This document shows, piece by piece, positions 26,956 through 35,641 of a stretch of 41,120 nt of DNA; within the stretch, counting starts at the first letter, position 1; every line of letters begins with the position of its first letter. The stretch is from Paludibacteraceae bacterium. Lineage in GTDB: Bacteria; Bacteroidota; Bacteroidia; Bacteroidales; Paludibacteraceae. The notes below the pieces were generated by a model. It was not told the origin of the DNA. It saw only the letters and a program-made list of their open reading frames with translations, and searched no databases. The translations under genes were made by a program, and so were the position numbers. The stretch lies in NCBI GenBank assembly GCA_017509715.1, contig JAFWOU010000039.1:1-41120 (forward strand). The letters run 5' to 3'.

Positions 26956-28500
26956 TTAGAACGGCACTTCGTCGTTGCCGTTGTCAATGCGTGCGCCGTC
27001 GGGCGACATCTGGTTCATGGCCGACGTACCGCTCCATGCTACGTTCTGCGCGGGTTCCGGCATCGGCGCTATCTGCTCGTCGGGCTCGTAGGCGTCGTTC
27101 TCGTTCTGGAACTTGGCATACTTGCCGATAAAGCGGAGCCATACCGAGTCGGTCGCACCGTTACGGTGCTTGGCCACGATGATCTGACCCAGACCGCGCA
27201 GGTCCTTACCGGTCTTCTCGTCGCTATAGAGGTGGTAGTACTCCGGACGGTGGATGAAGCATACCATGTCGGCATCCTGCTCAATAGCACCCGACTCACG
27301 CAGGTCGCTCAGCTGGGGCGTCTTGCCTTCTACGCCCGTACGGGCTTCTACGCCGCGGTTCAGCTGCGAGAGGGCGATGATGGGTATGTCCAGCTCCTTA
27401 GCCAGTCCCTTCAGGTTACGCGAGATGATCGACACCTCCTGCTCGCGCGAACCGAACGACATACCCTGGGCGTTCATCAGCTGCAGGTAGTCGATGATGA
27501 TAAGCTCTATATTATGTTCGCGTTTCAGTTTACGCGCCTTGGAGCGAAGCTCAAAGACCGAGAGCGACGGCGTGTCGTCGATGAAGAGCGGCACGTTGTA
27601 CAGGTCGTTGATCTTGGTATCCAGTCGTCTGCGTTCCTCTTTGGTGAACTTACCGGTCTTGATCTTGTCGCCCTCCAGTTCGCATACGTTCATGATGAGA
27701 CGATTCACCAGCTGTACGTTCGACATCTCCAGCGAGAACATCGCTACCGGACGATGCAGGTTCACGGCGATATTCTTGGCCATCGAGAGCACAAACGCCG
27801 TCTTACCCATAGCCGGACGAGCGGCGATGATGACCAGGTCAGATTTCTGCCAACCGCTCGTGATCTTGTCCAGGGCCGTAAAGCCCGACGGTACGCCGGA
27901 TATGTTACCCTCGTTCAAGGCTGCTTTCGACATACGCGAGAGGGCCTCCGTGATGACGGGGTCGATCTGCGTCACGTCGCGTTTCTGCGAACGTTGCGAT
28001 ATCTCGAATACGCCTGCCTCGGCCATACCGAGCAGCTCTTCTACATCTTGTGTCTCGTCGTAAGCCGCTTCCTCTACCTGGGCAGCCATGGCGATCAGGT
28101 CGCGCGCCGTGGATTTCTGCGACACGATCTGGGCATGATAGCGCAGATGGGCCGTCGAGGCTACGCGTCGGGTCAGTTCGCTCAGGTAACTCACGCCGCC
28201 GGCTTCCTCCAGCGTACCCATGCTCTTCAGCTTCTCGGCTACCGAGAGGATATCGATCGGCTGCTCCTTGATAGCCAGCGCACGAATCGCCTCGTAGATA
28301 TGGCGGTTCTGGTCCTTGTAGAACGACTCCGGACGCAGCAGGTCGGCCACGGTCATGTAGGCCTCTTTCTCCAGCATCAGGGCGCCCAGCACCGAATCTT
28401 CCAGTTCCGGAGCCTGCGGCGGCAGTTTGCCTATCTCGTTGGCGCCCACCTTGATGACGGTAGTGGTGTTCTTGCGTTTATTGTTTTTTAATTCGGCCAT
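26956..28500 (-). CDS. dnaB: Replicative DNA helicase DnaB
   Basis: 514 residues. The N-terminal helical domain ([20 protein letters not shown]) is followed by a RecA-like motor with Walker [11 protein letters not shown] (Lys233), MFSLEMSN and [12 protein letters not shown] (Walker B), and [20 protein letters not shown]. The C-terminal tail is a flexible, Asn/Pro-rich segment. DnaB unwinds DNA at the fork as a hexamer. Its start overlaps the end of meaB by 23 nt. Confidence 0.96.
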   Translation of the reverse strand: MAELKNNKRKNTTTVIKVGANEIGKLPPQAPELEDSVLGALMLEKEAYMTVADLLRPESFYKDQNRHIYEAIRALAIKEQPIDILSVAEKLKSMGTLEEAGGVSYLSELTRRVASTAHLRYHAQIVSQKSTARDLIAMAAQVEEAAYDETQDVEELLGMAEAGVFEISQRSQKRDVTQIDPVITEALSRMSKAALNEGNISGVPSGFTALDKITSGWQKSDLVIIAARPAMGKTAFVLSMAKNIAVNLHRPVAMFSLEMSNVQLVNRLIMNVCELEGDKIKTGKFTKEERRRLDTKINDLYNVPLFIDDTPSLSVFELRSKARKLKREHNIELIIIDYLQLMNAQGMSFGSREQEVSIISRNLKGLAKELDIPIIALSQLNRGVEARTGVEGKTPQLSDLRESGAIEQDADMVCFIHRPEYYHLYSDEKTGKDLRGLGQIIVAKHRNGATDSVWLRFIGKYAKFQNENDAYEPDEQIAPMPEPAQNVAWSGTSAMNQMSPDGARIDNGNDEVPF

Positions 28501-29572
28501 ATTCGGTCAGTAGGTTGTGGGCAGCAATGAAGCTGCTTATCTTGTTGTCCAGCACGTCACGTTCGGCTTGTTCGATCAGTGCTTCCATTTGTTCGTTTTT
28601 GTAGAACCCGTCCAGCAGGGCCTGGTTGATCGTCTCGTACATCCAGTACTTGGCTTGCTCGGTGCGCTTGTAGTCGAAGTAGCCGTTACGCTTGGTAAAC
28701 TCGATATACTCTTCTACGTTGTGCCATACCTCCATCACGCCGCTGTGGTCAATCGACGAGCAGCATAGTGCCTGCGGTGTCCAGCCCGAGGCGGGAGGCG
28801 GGAAGAGCGCCAGGGCGTTCTTGAAGCTCACCCTTGCTGCGCGCGCGCGTTCTATATTATTTCCATCGGCCTTGTTGATGGCAATGCCGTCGGCCATCTC
28901 CATGATGCCTCGCTTGATGCCCTGCAGTTCGTCGCCGGTGCCGGTCACCTGCAGCAGCAGGAAGTAGTCCACCATCGACTGCGCAGCCGTTTCCGACTGA
29001 CCTACGCCTACGGTCTCTACCATGATCGTATCAAATCCGGCGGCTTCGCAGAGCACGATCGTCTCACGCGTCTTGCGCGCCACGCCTCCCAGCGAACCTG
29101 CCGATGGGCTGGGGCGTATGAAGGCGTTATGCTCCGCCGAGAGTTCGTTCATGCGCGTCTTGTCGCCCAGGATAGAACCCTTCGAGCGCTCCGACGAGGG
29201 GTCGATAGCCAGTACGGCCAGCCGTTTGCCCTGCTTGCATAGCTCGGTGCCCAGGGCCTCGATGAAGGTCGACTTGCCCGCACCGGGTACACCCGTGATG
29301 CCCAGACGTATCGACTGTCCGGCATGGGGTAGGCACTTGGCCAGCACCTCTTGGGCTATCCGTTGATCCGAGAGCAGGTGGCTCTCCACGAGCGTCACGG
29401 CCTGACTCAGTATCGTCATGTCGCCCCGGAGAATACCGGCTACGTACTCGTCGGCCGTGAGCGTCTGCTTGCGGCGTCGGAACGATAAGTAGGGATTCAC
29501 GGCGGGCATGCTGTCCACGCCCTGGTTCACAATCAGTCCCTTGTATTGCGGGTCATTCTCCGGATGCTCCAT
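28478..29572 (-). CDS. meaB: MeaB-type GTPase (methylmalonyl-CoA mutase chaperone)
   Basis: 364 residues, starting MEHPENDPQYKGLIVNQGVD. GTPase motifs: GVPGAGKSTF (Lys100), DPSSERSKGSILGDKTRMN, ETVGVGQSE and NKAD. The C-terminal helices serve dimerisation in the family. MeaB protects and reloads the B12-dependent methylmalonyl-CoA mutase, whose gene is not in this window; this connects loosely with the B12 uptake operon nearby. The start at 29572 fits the family and leaves 20 nt to the DUF1573 gene; a longer frame to 29608 would overlap it. Confidence 0.93.
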   Translation of the reverse strand: MEHPENDPQYKGLIVNQGVDSMPAVNPYLSFRRRKQTLTADEYVAGILRGDMTILSQAVTLVESHLLSDQRIAQEVLAKCLPHAGQSIRLGITGVPGAGKSTFIEALGTELCKQGKRLAVLAIDPSSERSKGSILGDKTRMNELSAEHNAFIRPSPSAGSLGGVARKTRETIVLCEAAGFDTIMVETVGVGQSETAAQSMVDYFLLLQVTGTGDELQGIKRGIMEMADGIAINKADGNNIERARAARVSFKNALALFPPPASGWTPQALCCSSIDHSGVMEVWHNVEEYIEFTKRNGYFDYKRTEQAKYWMYETINQALLDGFYKNEQMEALIEQAERDVLDNKISSFIAAHNLLTEYGRIKKQ

Positions 29573-29592
29573 ACGATGTATGCTCTGATTTT

Positions 29593-30687
29593 TTATTGAA
29601 TGGTCCACTTCACGGTGATGTTCACCTTCGAGCGTTGCGGGTCGTTGGTATACAGCGTGATCTGACGGCTGTACTGGCCTGCCGCCATGGGCTTACCATC
29701 CTGGATGGTGGTGAGCTTGACGGTCAGCACGCCCTGCTTGTTGGCCTTCACGGTGCCGGTAGCGGCGCAGTTGAGGATAGCGGGGTTGGCATTGTAGATA
29801 CGGCGGATGAGCAGCGCGTTAGCATTGTTGTTCTTAAATGCGATGCTCTTCGAGAGGTTCTTCTTGCCGGCTGCTACTACGCCGAAGTCGATCGTACCCG
29901 GGATGTCCAGGATCGGAGCGCTCTGCTTCTCAGCTATGGTCATCTTCGAGAAGTCCTCTACCACCTCGGCCTTGAGCGTGATGCGATAGTCGGCGGTGGT
30001 CAGCTTCTTGCCGTCTACCACCACGTATGCCTGCTGTTCGATCGGACCGTACAGTTTCTGCAGGTTGCTGTTGAAGACAAACACCAGTTTGCCCGTCTCG
30101 TTGGGCTTTACCACCTCCAGCGTCACCTGGCCGTCCATGCCTTTGCCGGGCAGGATCAGGGCTACCGTCACGTCCTTGTCGGTCTTATTGGCATACTCGA
30201 TCTCCTTGGTTACGGCCTGTCCTTTCTTGATGGTACCGAAGTTCACGTTGTTGGTCTTCAGACTCAGCGCACCCATCTTGATCGGGTAGCTCTGCGGAGC
30301 CGGTTGCGCCGGCTTCGGGATTACCTCACCCTTGATATACAGCTTCATCGAAGGCTCTTCGGCGTTCGAGGTCACGGTGATCGTTTTCTGGAAGCGTCCG
30401 GGACGTCCGTTGGGGTTGTAGGTCACGGTTATCTGACCCGTCTCGCCCGGGTTGATAGGTTCCTTGGTCCAGTTAGGCGTGGTGCAACCGCAGCTGGCAC
30501 GTACGTTGCTCAGCACCAGCGGAGCCATACCCTCGTTGCGGAAATTGAAGATAGTCGTTACGCGACCGTCGGCCTCGTTGATCTTGCCGAAGTCGTGCTC
30601 GGTCTTCTCAAATGTGATCTTAGGCTGTTGCGCCATCATGGCTACTGCTACGAGAGCCATAGAGAGCATTGAAATAATTCGCTTCAT
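29593..30687 (-). CDS. DUF1573 secreted protein, three Ig-like domains
   Basis: 364 residues with a signal peptide (MKRIISMLSMALVAVAMMAQ). The first domain carries the DUF1573 signature: FEKTEHDFGKINEADG, FNFRNEGMAPLVLSNVRASC, GCTTPNWTKEPINPGETGQI. Two more similar beta-sandwich domains follow (around residues 125-235 and 255-364), each starting with an NFGTIKKGQ or IDFGVVAAGK type strand. Such proteins are ASPM/SPD-2/hydin-like Ig-fold proteins of the periplasm or surface with no fixed role. It is 20 nt upstream of meaB and 30 nt after rel. Confidence 0.88.
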   Translation of the reverse strand: MKRIISMLSMALVAVAMMAQQPKITFEKTEHDFGKINEADGRVTTIFNFRNEGMAPLVLSNVRASCGCTTPNWTKEPINPGETGQITVTYNPNGRPGRFQKTITVTSNAEEPSMKLYIKGEVIPKPAQPAPQSYPIKMGALSLKTNNVNFGTIKKGQAVTKEIEYANKTDKDVTVALILPGKGMDGQVTLEVVKPNETGKLVFVFNSNLQKLYGPIEQQAYVVVDGKKLTTADYRITLKAEVVEDFSKMTIAEKQSAPILDIPGTIDFGVVAAGKKNLSKSIAFKNNNANALLIRRIYNANPAILNCAATGTVKANKQGVLTVKLTTIQDGKPMAAGQYSRQITLYTNDPQRSKVNITVKWTIQ

Positions 30688-30717
30688 AATCTTTTTTTTA
30701 AAAATCTTTTTTGTATG

Positions 30718-32964
30718 TTAGTTATCTTTGTTTTCAATACGTTTTACGCTTTTTATCTCCGGTATCTTTCTCAGCGCCTTGAAGAGGTCGTACAGCTCGT
30801 TGCGGTCGTATACATACAGCTCTATCTGCCCCTCAAAGATGCCGTCGTTCGACATCAGGTGGATGGCGTGCATGTTGATACGGAACTGTTCGGTCAGCGT
30901 CTTCAGCATCTGGATCAGTACGCCGAACTTGTCAATACCCTGTATCTCGATCGTCTCGATGAACGACTGCACGCGGTGGGTGTTCCATGTGGCCGAGTAG
31001 ATGCGCTTGCCGAACGAACTCTTCAGCACCTGTGCCTCGTGGCAGTCGATCTTGTGGATCTGCATCGTGCCGTCGGGAGCCAGGTAGCCCAGCACCTCGT
31101 CGCCCGGGATGGGGCGGCAGCAGTCGCTCAGGTGGTACAGCTTGCCCAGGTTCTCGTCCGAGATCACGATCGTCTGCGCCTTGCCTTTCTCCGGCTTCAC
31201 GATGGGCTTCTGCTCCTGCTCTACGGGCGGTGTGTCGTTGTCCGTGTCGTTCGACGAGAACATGCGCTTCCACCAGCCCTTCTTCGCATTCACGATATCC
31301 TGCATGTTGTCCAGCAGGATGAATCCCTGACCTATCTGCATGTATAGCTGATGCGGTTGCGTCAGGTGGTAGTGGTTGAGCATGCGATGCAGGATCTTGT
31401 TGGCGTTCTGCTCCTCGCCCATCATGCTCACCGCGTCATTGAAGAGTTTCTCGCCGTGCTTGCTGTAGCGCGTCTCCTCGCGTCGGAAATAGGCATGCAG
31501 CGCACTCTGCGCCTTGGCCGTCACGCACCAGTTGAGCCACTCCCGCTGCGGATGCTGACTCGTGCTGCTCAGTATCTCCACCTGGTCGCCACCCTTCAGC
31601 TGGTAGCTCAGCGGCACCAGGTTGTGGTTCACCTTCGCACCGATGCAGTGCTCACCTAGGTTGGTGTGCAGCAGGTAGGCAAAATCCAGCGCCGTAGCAC
31701 CCTGTGGCATGGTCTTTACCTCGCCCGTGGGGGTGAATACAAACAGCTCGCGCACGAACAGATTGTTGCGGAACAGGTTCACAAACTCCGACGCATCCTT
31801 CTCCGGATTCTGCAGCGCCTCCTGTATGCTGTGCAGCCATCCCTCCAGTTGCGAGTCGTCCGAGTCGCCCGTCTTGTATTTCCAGTGGGCCGCCAGTCCC
31901 TGCTCGGCCAGCATGTTCATGCGCTGCGTACGGATCTGTATCTCCACCCACTTGCCGTCCTTGCTCATCACCGTCACGTGCAGCGCCTCGTAGCCGTTGG
32001 CCTTGGGCGTCGATATCCAGTCGCGAATACGACCGGGGTGGGGGTGATACAGCTCCGTGATGGCCGAGTAGATCATCCAGCACTGGTCCTTCTCCGAGAG
32101 CGACTCGTTGGGCTTGAAGATGATACGCACCGCCAGGATGTCATACACGTCCTCAAAGGGCACCTGCTTGCTCTGCATCTTGCTCCATATCGAGTAGACC
32201 GTCTTGATGCGGGCGCGTACCTCAAACTCATAACCCATGCTCTGCAGCTTCTCGCGGATCGGCGCCGAGAACTGGTCAAAAAATTTCATCTGCTCTTCCC
32301 GCACGGCCTCCAGCTTCGCCTCTATCTCGGCATAGTCTTTCGGATGCTGGTACTTGAAGCTCAGGTCCTCCAGCTCGGTCTTGATCGGAAACAGGCCCAG
32401 ACGATGCGCCAGCGGCGCGTAGATAAACTGCGTCTCACCCGCTATCTTATATTGCTTGTTCTTCGGCTGCGAACCCAGGGTCCGCATGTTGTGCAGCCGG
32501 TCGGCCGTCTTGATCAGCACCACGCGGATATCCTCTGTCATAGTCAGCAGCAGCTTGCGGAAGTTCTCCGCCTGCTCCGACACCTGATCGCCAAACAGCC
32601 CGCCCGAGATCTTCGTCAGTCCGTCTACAATCACGGCTATCTGGTCGCCAAACAGGTTGCGTATGTCGTCCACCGTATAGTCCGTGTCCTCCACTACGTC
32701 GTGCAGCAACGCCGCACAGATGCTCGTGCTGCCCAGGCCGATCTCCGCCGCACATATCTTCGCTACCGCGATAGGATGCAGTATATACGGCTCGCCGCTC
32801 AACCTGCGCACACCGTAGTGCGCATTGTGCGCGAAATGAAAAGCCTGACGGATACGCTCCGTCTTCACCTGCCCCACGCTGCGGTCGTTATACGACGCCA
32901 GCATGTCCTCAAAGGCGCGCTCGATCATCAGCTCCTCGTCCTGTGTGAAGTTGCTCTGTTTCAT
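30718..32964 (-). CDS. rel: RelA/SpoT family (p)ppGpp synthetase/hydrolase
   Basis: 748 residues in the order of long Rel proteins: HD hydrolase domain (HDVVEDT at 88-94, and KTADRLHNMRTL), synthetase domain (RIKTVYSIWSKMQ, DVYDILAVRIIF, KANGYEALHVTVM, VEIQIRTQRM, AEQGLAAHWKYK), TGS domain (LFVFTPTGEVKTMPQGATAL) and C-terminal ACT domain. The usual GYRSLH reads GYEALH here. Intact HD residues suggest hydrolase activity; whether it also synthesises cannot be decided by eye. It has its own divergent promoter and is the first gene of the minus-strand train. Confidence 0.93.
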   Translation of the reverse strand: MKQSNFTQDEELMIERAFEDMLASYNDRSVGQVKTERIRQAFHFAHNAHYGVRRLSGEPYILHPIAVAKICAAEIGLGSTSICAALLHDVVEDTDYTVDDIRNLFGDQIAVIVDGLTKISGGLFGDQVSEQAENFRKLLLTMTEDIRVVLIKTADRLHNMRTLGSQPKNKQYKIAGETQFIYAPLAHRLGLFPIKTELEDLSFKYQHPKDYAEIEAKLEAVREEQMKFFDQFSAPIREKLQSMGYEFEVRARIKTVYSIWSKMQSKQVPFEDVYDILAVRIIFKPNESLSEKDQCWMIYSAITELYHPHPGRIRDWISTPKANGYEALHVTVMSKDGKWVEIQIRTQRMNMLAEQGLAAHWKYKTGDSDDSQLEGWLHSIQEALQNPEKDASEFVNLFRNNLFVRELFVFTPTGEVKTMPQGATALDFAYLLHTNLGEHCIGAKVNHNLVPLSYQLKGGDQVEILSSTSQHPQREWLNWCVTAKAQSALHAYFRREETRYSKHGEKLFNDAVSMMGEEQNANKILHRMLNHYHLTQPHQLYMQIGQGFILLDNMQDIVNAKKGWWKRMFSSNDTDNDTPPVEQEQKPIVKPEKGKAQTIVISDENLGKLYHLSDCCRPIPGDEVLGYLAPDGTMQIHKIDCHEAQVLKSSFGKRIYSATWNTHRVQSFIETIEIQGIDKFGVLIQMLKTLTEQFRINMHAIHLMSNDGIFEGQIELYVYDRNELYDLFKALRKIPEIKSVKRIENKDN

Positions 32965-33008
32965 ATCTCTTACCGGCTATCTCTGTTTTTTACCATACAA
33001 AAAGCGTG

Positions 33009-33040
33009 CAAAGATACGAAAAAAATCTCATACGCGCAAG
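33009..33040 (-). promoter_or_regulatory. Promoter of rel
   Basis: On the minus strand CTTG (33040-33037; one mismatch to TTTG), 20 nt, TATCTTTG (33016-33009) followed by CA. It is about 45 nt upstream of the rel ATG. Confidence 0.75.
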
Positions 33041-33108
33041 CACTCGCGAAAAAAAATCAGAAAAAAATGAATTTCTTGCCTTTTGGCGCGAATTTTGTAG
33101 AATAGTTT

Positions 33109-33138
33109 TTTGTTATTGCAAAAAAATATGTAACTTTG
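33109..33138 (+). promoter_or_regulatory. Promoter of the amidase-MCE operon
   Basis: TTTG 33109-33112, an 18-nt spacer and TAACTTTG 33131-33138 followed by CA. The ATG at 33157 lies 18 nt after the -7 box, which rules out the in-frame ATG at 33136. Confidence 0.8.
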
Positions 33139-33156
33139 CACACAAATTGGGATATT

Positions 33157-34305
33157 ATGGCTTTTTTAAGAAAATTGATGCTGTTTCTTGCGCTGGCGCT
33201 GCTGCTCATCATGCCGGCCGGCGATATGTTTGCCCAACGCAGCTCGGGCAAGAAACCCTATACCGTCGTGATCGATGCCGGCCATGGCGGCAAGGATGCC
33301 GGCGCCGTGGGAAAACGTCTGAAGGAGAAAGACCTCAACCTCACCGTCTCCCTGCTCACCGGTAAGTATATCAAGGAGAAATACCCCGAGGTCAACGTCG
33401 TCTATACGCGCCAGACCGATATCTTCCTGCCCCTCCAGGAGCGCGCCAATATCGTCAATCGCAACAATGCCAACCTCTTCATCTGTATCCATACCAACGC
33501 CTCTACCAGCAGCGCCGCCCACGGCGCCGAGACCTTCGTGCTGGGTACCGAGAAGATGTCTGCCAACCTCGATGTAGCTATGCGTGAGAACGCCGTCATC
33601 CAGCTCGAGGACGGCTACCAGCAGACATACCAGGGCTTCGACCCCCGCTCCGTCGACTCCTACATCATGTTCGAACTGATGCAAAACAACTACATGGACC
33701 AGTCGCTCCGCTATGCGGAGAATGTCCAGCGTCAGCTCGTCCAGAAGCTCCACCGTGCCGATCGCGGCGTACGCCAGGCAGCCTTCTGGGTGCTGCTCAA
33801 GTCGGCTTGTCCCAGCGTGCTCTTCGAGATGGGCTTTATCAGCAACCCCGAGGAGGAAGCTTTCCTCGGCCAACCCGCCAACCAGGAAGCGATAGCTCAC
33901 GCCCTCTGCGATGCCTTCACCAATTTCTACCGCCCCTCCTCCGGCGATCATCAGCCGGCCGCTCCGGCCGATACCGTTGTGCCGCCTGCTGCCGCACCTG
34001 TGGATACCCTTCCGCTCGCGACGCGTACGCCCGAGGAGCAACGCTCGCTCGACCGGAGTCGCCAGCGCCAGGAGGAACAACTATCCTGGCCCTACTACGG
34101 CGTCCAGGTATGCGCATCGCGTACACCCCTGGCCGACAACGACGCACGCCTGAAGGGACAGCAATGCCGCTACTTCCTCACTAACGGATGGTACAAGTAC
34201 TATATCGGCCCCTTCACCACGGAGCGCGACGCACAGCGCCGCCAGGCCGAACTCAAATCGCTCTTCCCCGACTGCTGGGTAGTCAAGATTCCTAATACGC
34301 AATAA
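33157..34305 (+). CDS. N-acetylmuramoyl-L-alanine amidase with SPOR-like domain
   Basis: 382 residues. Signal peptide (FLRKLMLFLALALLLIMPAG), then an Amidase_3 domain with zinc ligand His43 in DAGHGG, His112 in CIHTNAS and catalytic Glu224 in LFEMGFISNPEE. After a Pro/Ala linker (about 265-310) the C-terminal 70 residues (YYGVQVCASRTPL, YFLTNGWYKYYIGPFTTERD, AELKSLFPDCWVVKI) resemble a SPOR domain, which binds denuded septal glycan. The enzyme probably splits septal peptidoglycan during daughter cell separation, as AmiC-type amidases do. The MCE gene follows after 18 nt. Confidence 0.93.
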   Translation: MAFLRKLMLFLALALLLIMPAGDMFAQRSSGKKPYTVVIDAGHGGKDAGAVGKRLKEKDLNLTVSLLTGKYIKEKYPEVNVVYTRQTDIFLPLQERANIVNRNNANLFICIHTNASTSSAAHGAETFVLGTEKMSANLDVAMRENAVIQLEDGYQQTYQGFDPRSVDSYIMFELMQNNYMDQSLRYAENVQRQLVQKLHRADRGVRQAAFWVLLKSACPSVLFEMGFISNPEEEAFLGQPANQEAIAHALCDAFTNFYRPSSGDHQPAAPADTVVPPAAAPVDTLPLATRTPEEQRSLDRSRQRQEEQLSWPYYGVQVCASRTPLADNDARLKGQQCRYFLTNGWYKYYIGPFTTERDAQRRQAELKSLFPDCWVVKIPNTQ

Positions 34306-34323
34306 AAGAAAATTTCTTATAGT

Positions 34324-35298
34324 ATGAAAGATTTTAAATACACACGCGAACTGAAGGTCGGCATCCTCGCTGCCGTATGTCTGTTCCTGCTCTTCTTCGG
34401 ATTCAATTTCCTCAAGGGCATCAATATCTTCTCCTCCACCTATGCCTTCCAGGGACGCTTCGTCCGGGCTAACGGTCTCGAGGAGCAGGCTGCGGTCTAT
34501 ATCCGTGGCTACAAGGTCGGCCAGGTAGATCGTATCCGCTACGATTTCTCCCAAGACAGTGCTTTCACCGTCGAGATATCTATCCATCGCGACATCGACC
34601 TCCCCGTCGGTACCAGCATGGTCCTCATCCAGGACGGTATGCTCGGTGGCGGCGCTATCGAGCTGCGCCTGCCGGACGATATGTCGGGTGCACCCCTGGC
34701 TTCCGGTACCATGCTGCCTACCTCTATCGAAGAGGGACTCATGGACCGCGTGCAGCACGAACTCCTTGCCCGGCTTGAGACCACCGTCAGCGATGCCGAC
34801 AGCCTCATCCGCACCGTCAATACCCAGCTCGCCGATAGCCACCTCTACAACGCCCTCGCTAACGTCGACATCGTATCGCGCGACCTCACCTCCGTATCGG
34901 CCGATGCCCGTCGTATCGTCGCCAACGACGTACCCCGCGTCATCAACGGGGCCGAGCGCTCTATCGACGGCCTCCAGGCCTCTATCCACGATGTCAACGG
35001 CTTCACGCGCCAGCTACGCCAGGTGGACCTGCCCGCTACGATCGCACGCGTAGAATCGGCCGTGGATACCGTCCAGGCCGCCGTAGGACAGGTGGGCGGA
35101 CTGGTCAGCGATATACGTAGCGCCGACGGCACACTCGGTAGCCTTATCTACTCGCGTACGCTCTACAACGATCTCGATAGCACCGTCGTCTCCGCCGACT
35201 CCCTGCTGCGCGACCTCAAGGCCAACCCCAAACGCTATGTCCACTTCTCGCTCTTCGACTGCTCCGGCTCCAAGAAAAAGAAGGATAAGAAGAAATAG
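34324..35298 (+). CDS. MCE/MlaD family protein
   Basis: 324 residues. A short cytoplasmic start (MKDFKYTRELKVG), one membrane helix (ILAAVCLFLLFFGFNFLKG), an MCE domain (FVRANGLEEQAAVYIRGYKV, GQVDRIRYD, VGTSMVLIQDGMLGGGAIEL) and a long helical tail typical of periplasmic lipid-transfer proteins. MlaD-type proteins form hexameric rings that carry phospholipids between membranes; the ATPase and permease partners are not in this window. The pairing with a cell-wall amidase is common in Bacteroidales. The tail ends in a Lys-rich KKKKDKKK. Confidence 0.9.
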   Translation: MKDFKYTRELKVGILAAVCLFLLFFGFNFLKGINIFSSTYAFQGRFVRANGLEEQAAVYIRGYKVGQVDRIRYDFSQDSAFTVEISIHRDIDLPVGTSMVLIQDGMLGGGAIELRLPDDMSGAPLASGTMLPTSIEEGLMDRVQHELLARLETTVSDADSLIRTVNTQLADSHLYNALANVDIVSRDLTSVSADARRIVANDVPRVINGAERSIDGLQASIHDVNGFTRQLRQVDLPATIARVESAVDTVQAAVGQVGGLVSDIRSADGTLGSLIYSRTLYNDLDSTVVSADSLLRDLKANPKRYVHFSLFDCSGSKKKKDKKK

Positions 35299-35355
35299 TC
35301 TATACTCTATCAGCGCAGCGGTCTATACTCTATCAGCGCAGCGGTCTATACTCTA
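35298..35355 (+). repeat. 23-bp tandem repeat, two and a half units
   Basis: The 23-nt unit, GTCTATACTCTATC followed by AGCGCAGCG, occurs at 35298-35320 and 35321-35343, then GTCTATACTCTA at 35344-35355. It begins at the last base of the MCE stop codon. Confidence 0.9.
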
Positions 35356-35391
35356 ATTTAATTTTTTCTAAATAAGATAAATCTTCCTATG

Positions 35392-35431
35392 GCTCAGACC
35401 CCTCAAATCATTGGGGTTTGAGCTTTTTTTT
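35392..35431 (+). terminator. Terminator of the amidase-MCE operon
   Basis: GCTCAGACCCC (35392-35402) pairs with GGGGTTTGAGC (35413-35423) with one mismatch, followed by eight T. The rest of the 35299-35641 gap holds the tandem repeat, the dnaA promoter, and about 155 nt of A/T-rich DNA in which no DnaA-box cluster is visible. Confidence 0.88.
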
Positions 35432-35589
35432 ATTTTTTTTCAATATATTTGCAGGTTTCAAACATTCTAAAAATCAACTCGTTAGATGTTAATAGTTTTT
35501 ATAACTCGCTCATTATCAGTGGAATCTTTGTAACCTGTTGAAAAAGCTCCTTTTACGTCTTTTGGCAATTCTGCCCCGTTGTCCCAAAA

Positions 35590-35621
35590 TTTGCATATGT
35601 CAGAAAAAAGCAGTAATTTTG
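35590..35621 (+). promoter_or_regulatory. Promoter of dnaA
   Basis: TTTG 35590-35593, 20 nt, TAATTTTG 35614-35621 followed by CA, 20 nt before the ATG. The spacer CATATGTCAGAAAAAAGCAG differs at two positions from that of the tRNA-Ser promoter. Confidence 0.88.
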
Positions 35622-35641
35622 CACCCGTTTTTGAAAAAAAC

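Noticed and set aside
35299..35641. Replication origin next to dnaA.
   Set aside because: No cluster of TTATNCACA-type DnaA boxes can be seen; TTATCAGTG is a lone weak match. A cumulative GC-skew calculation on the complete genome would settle it.
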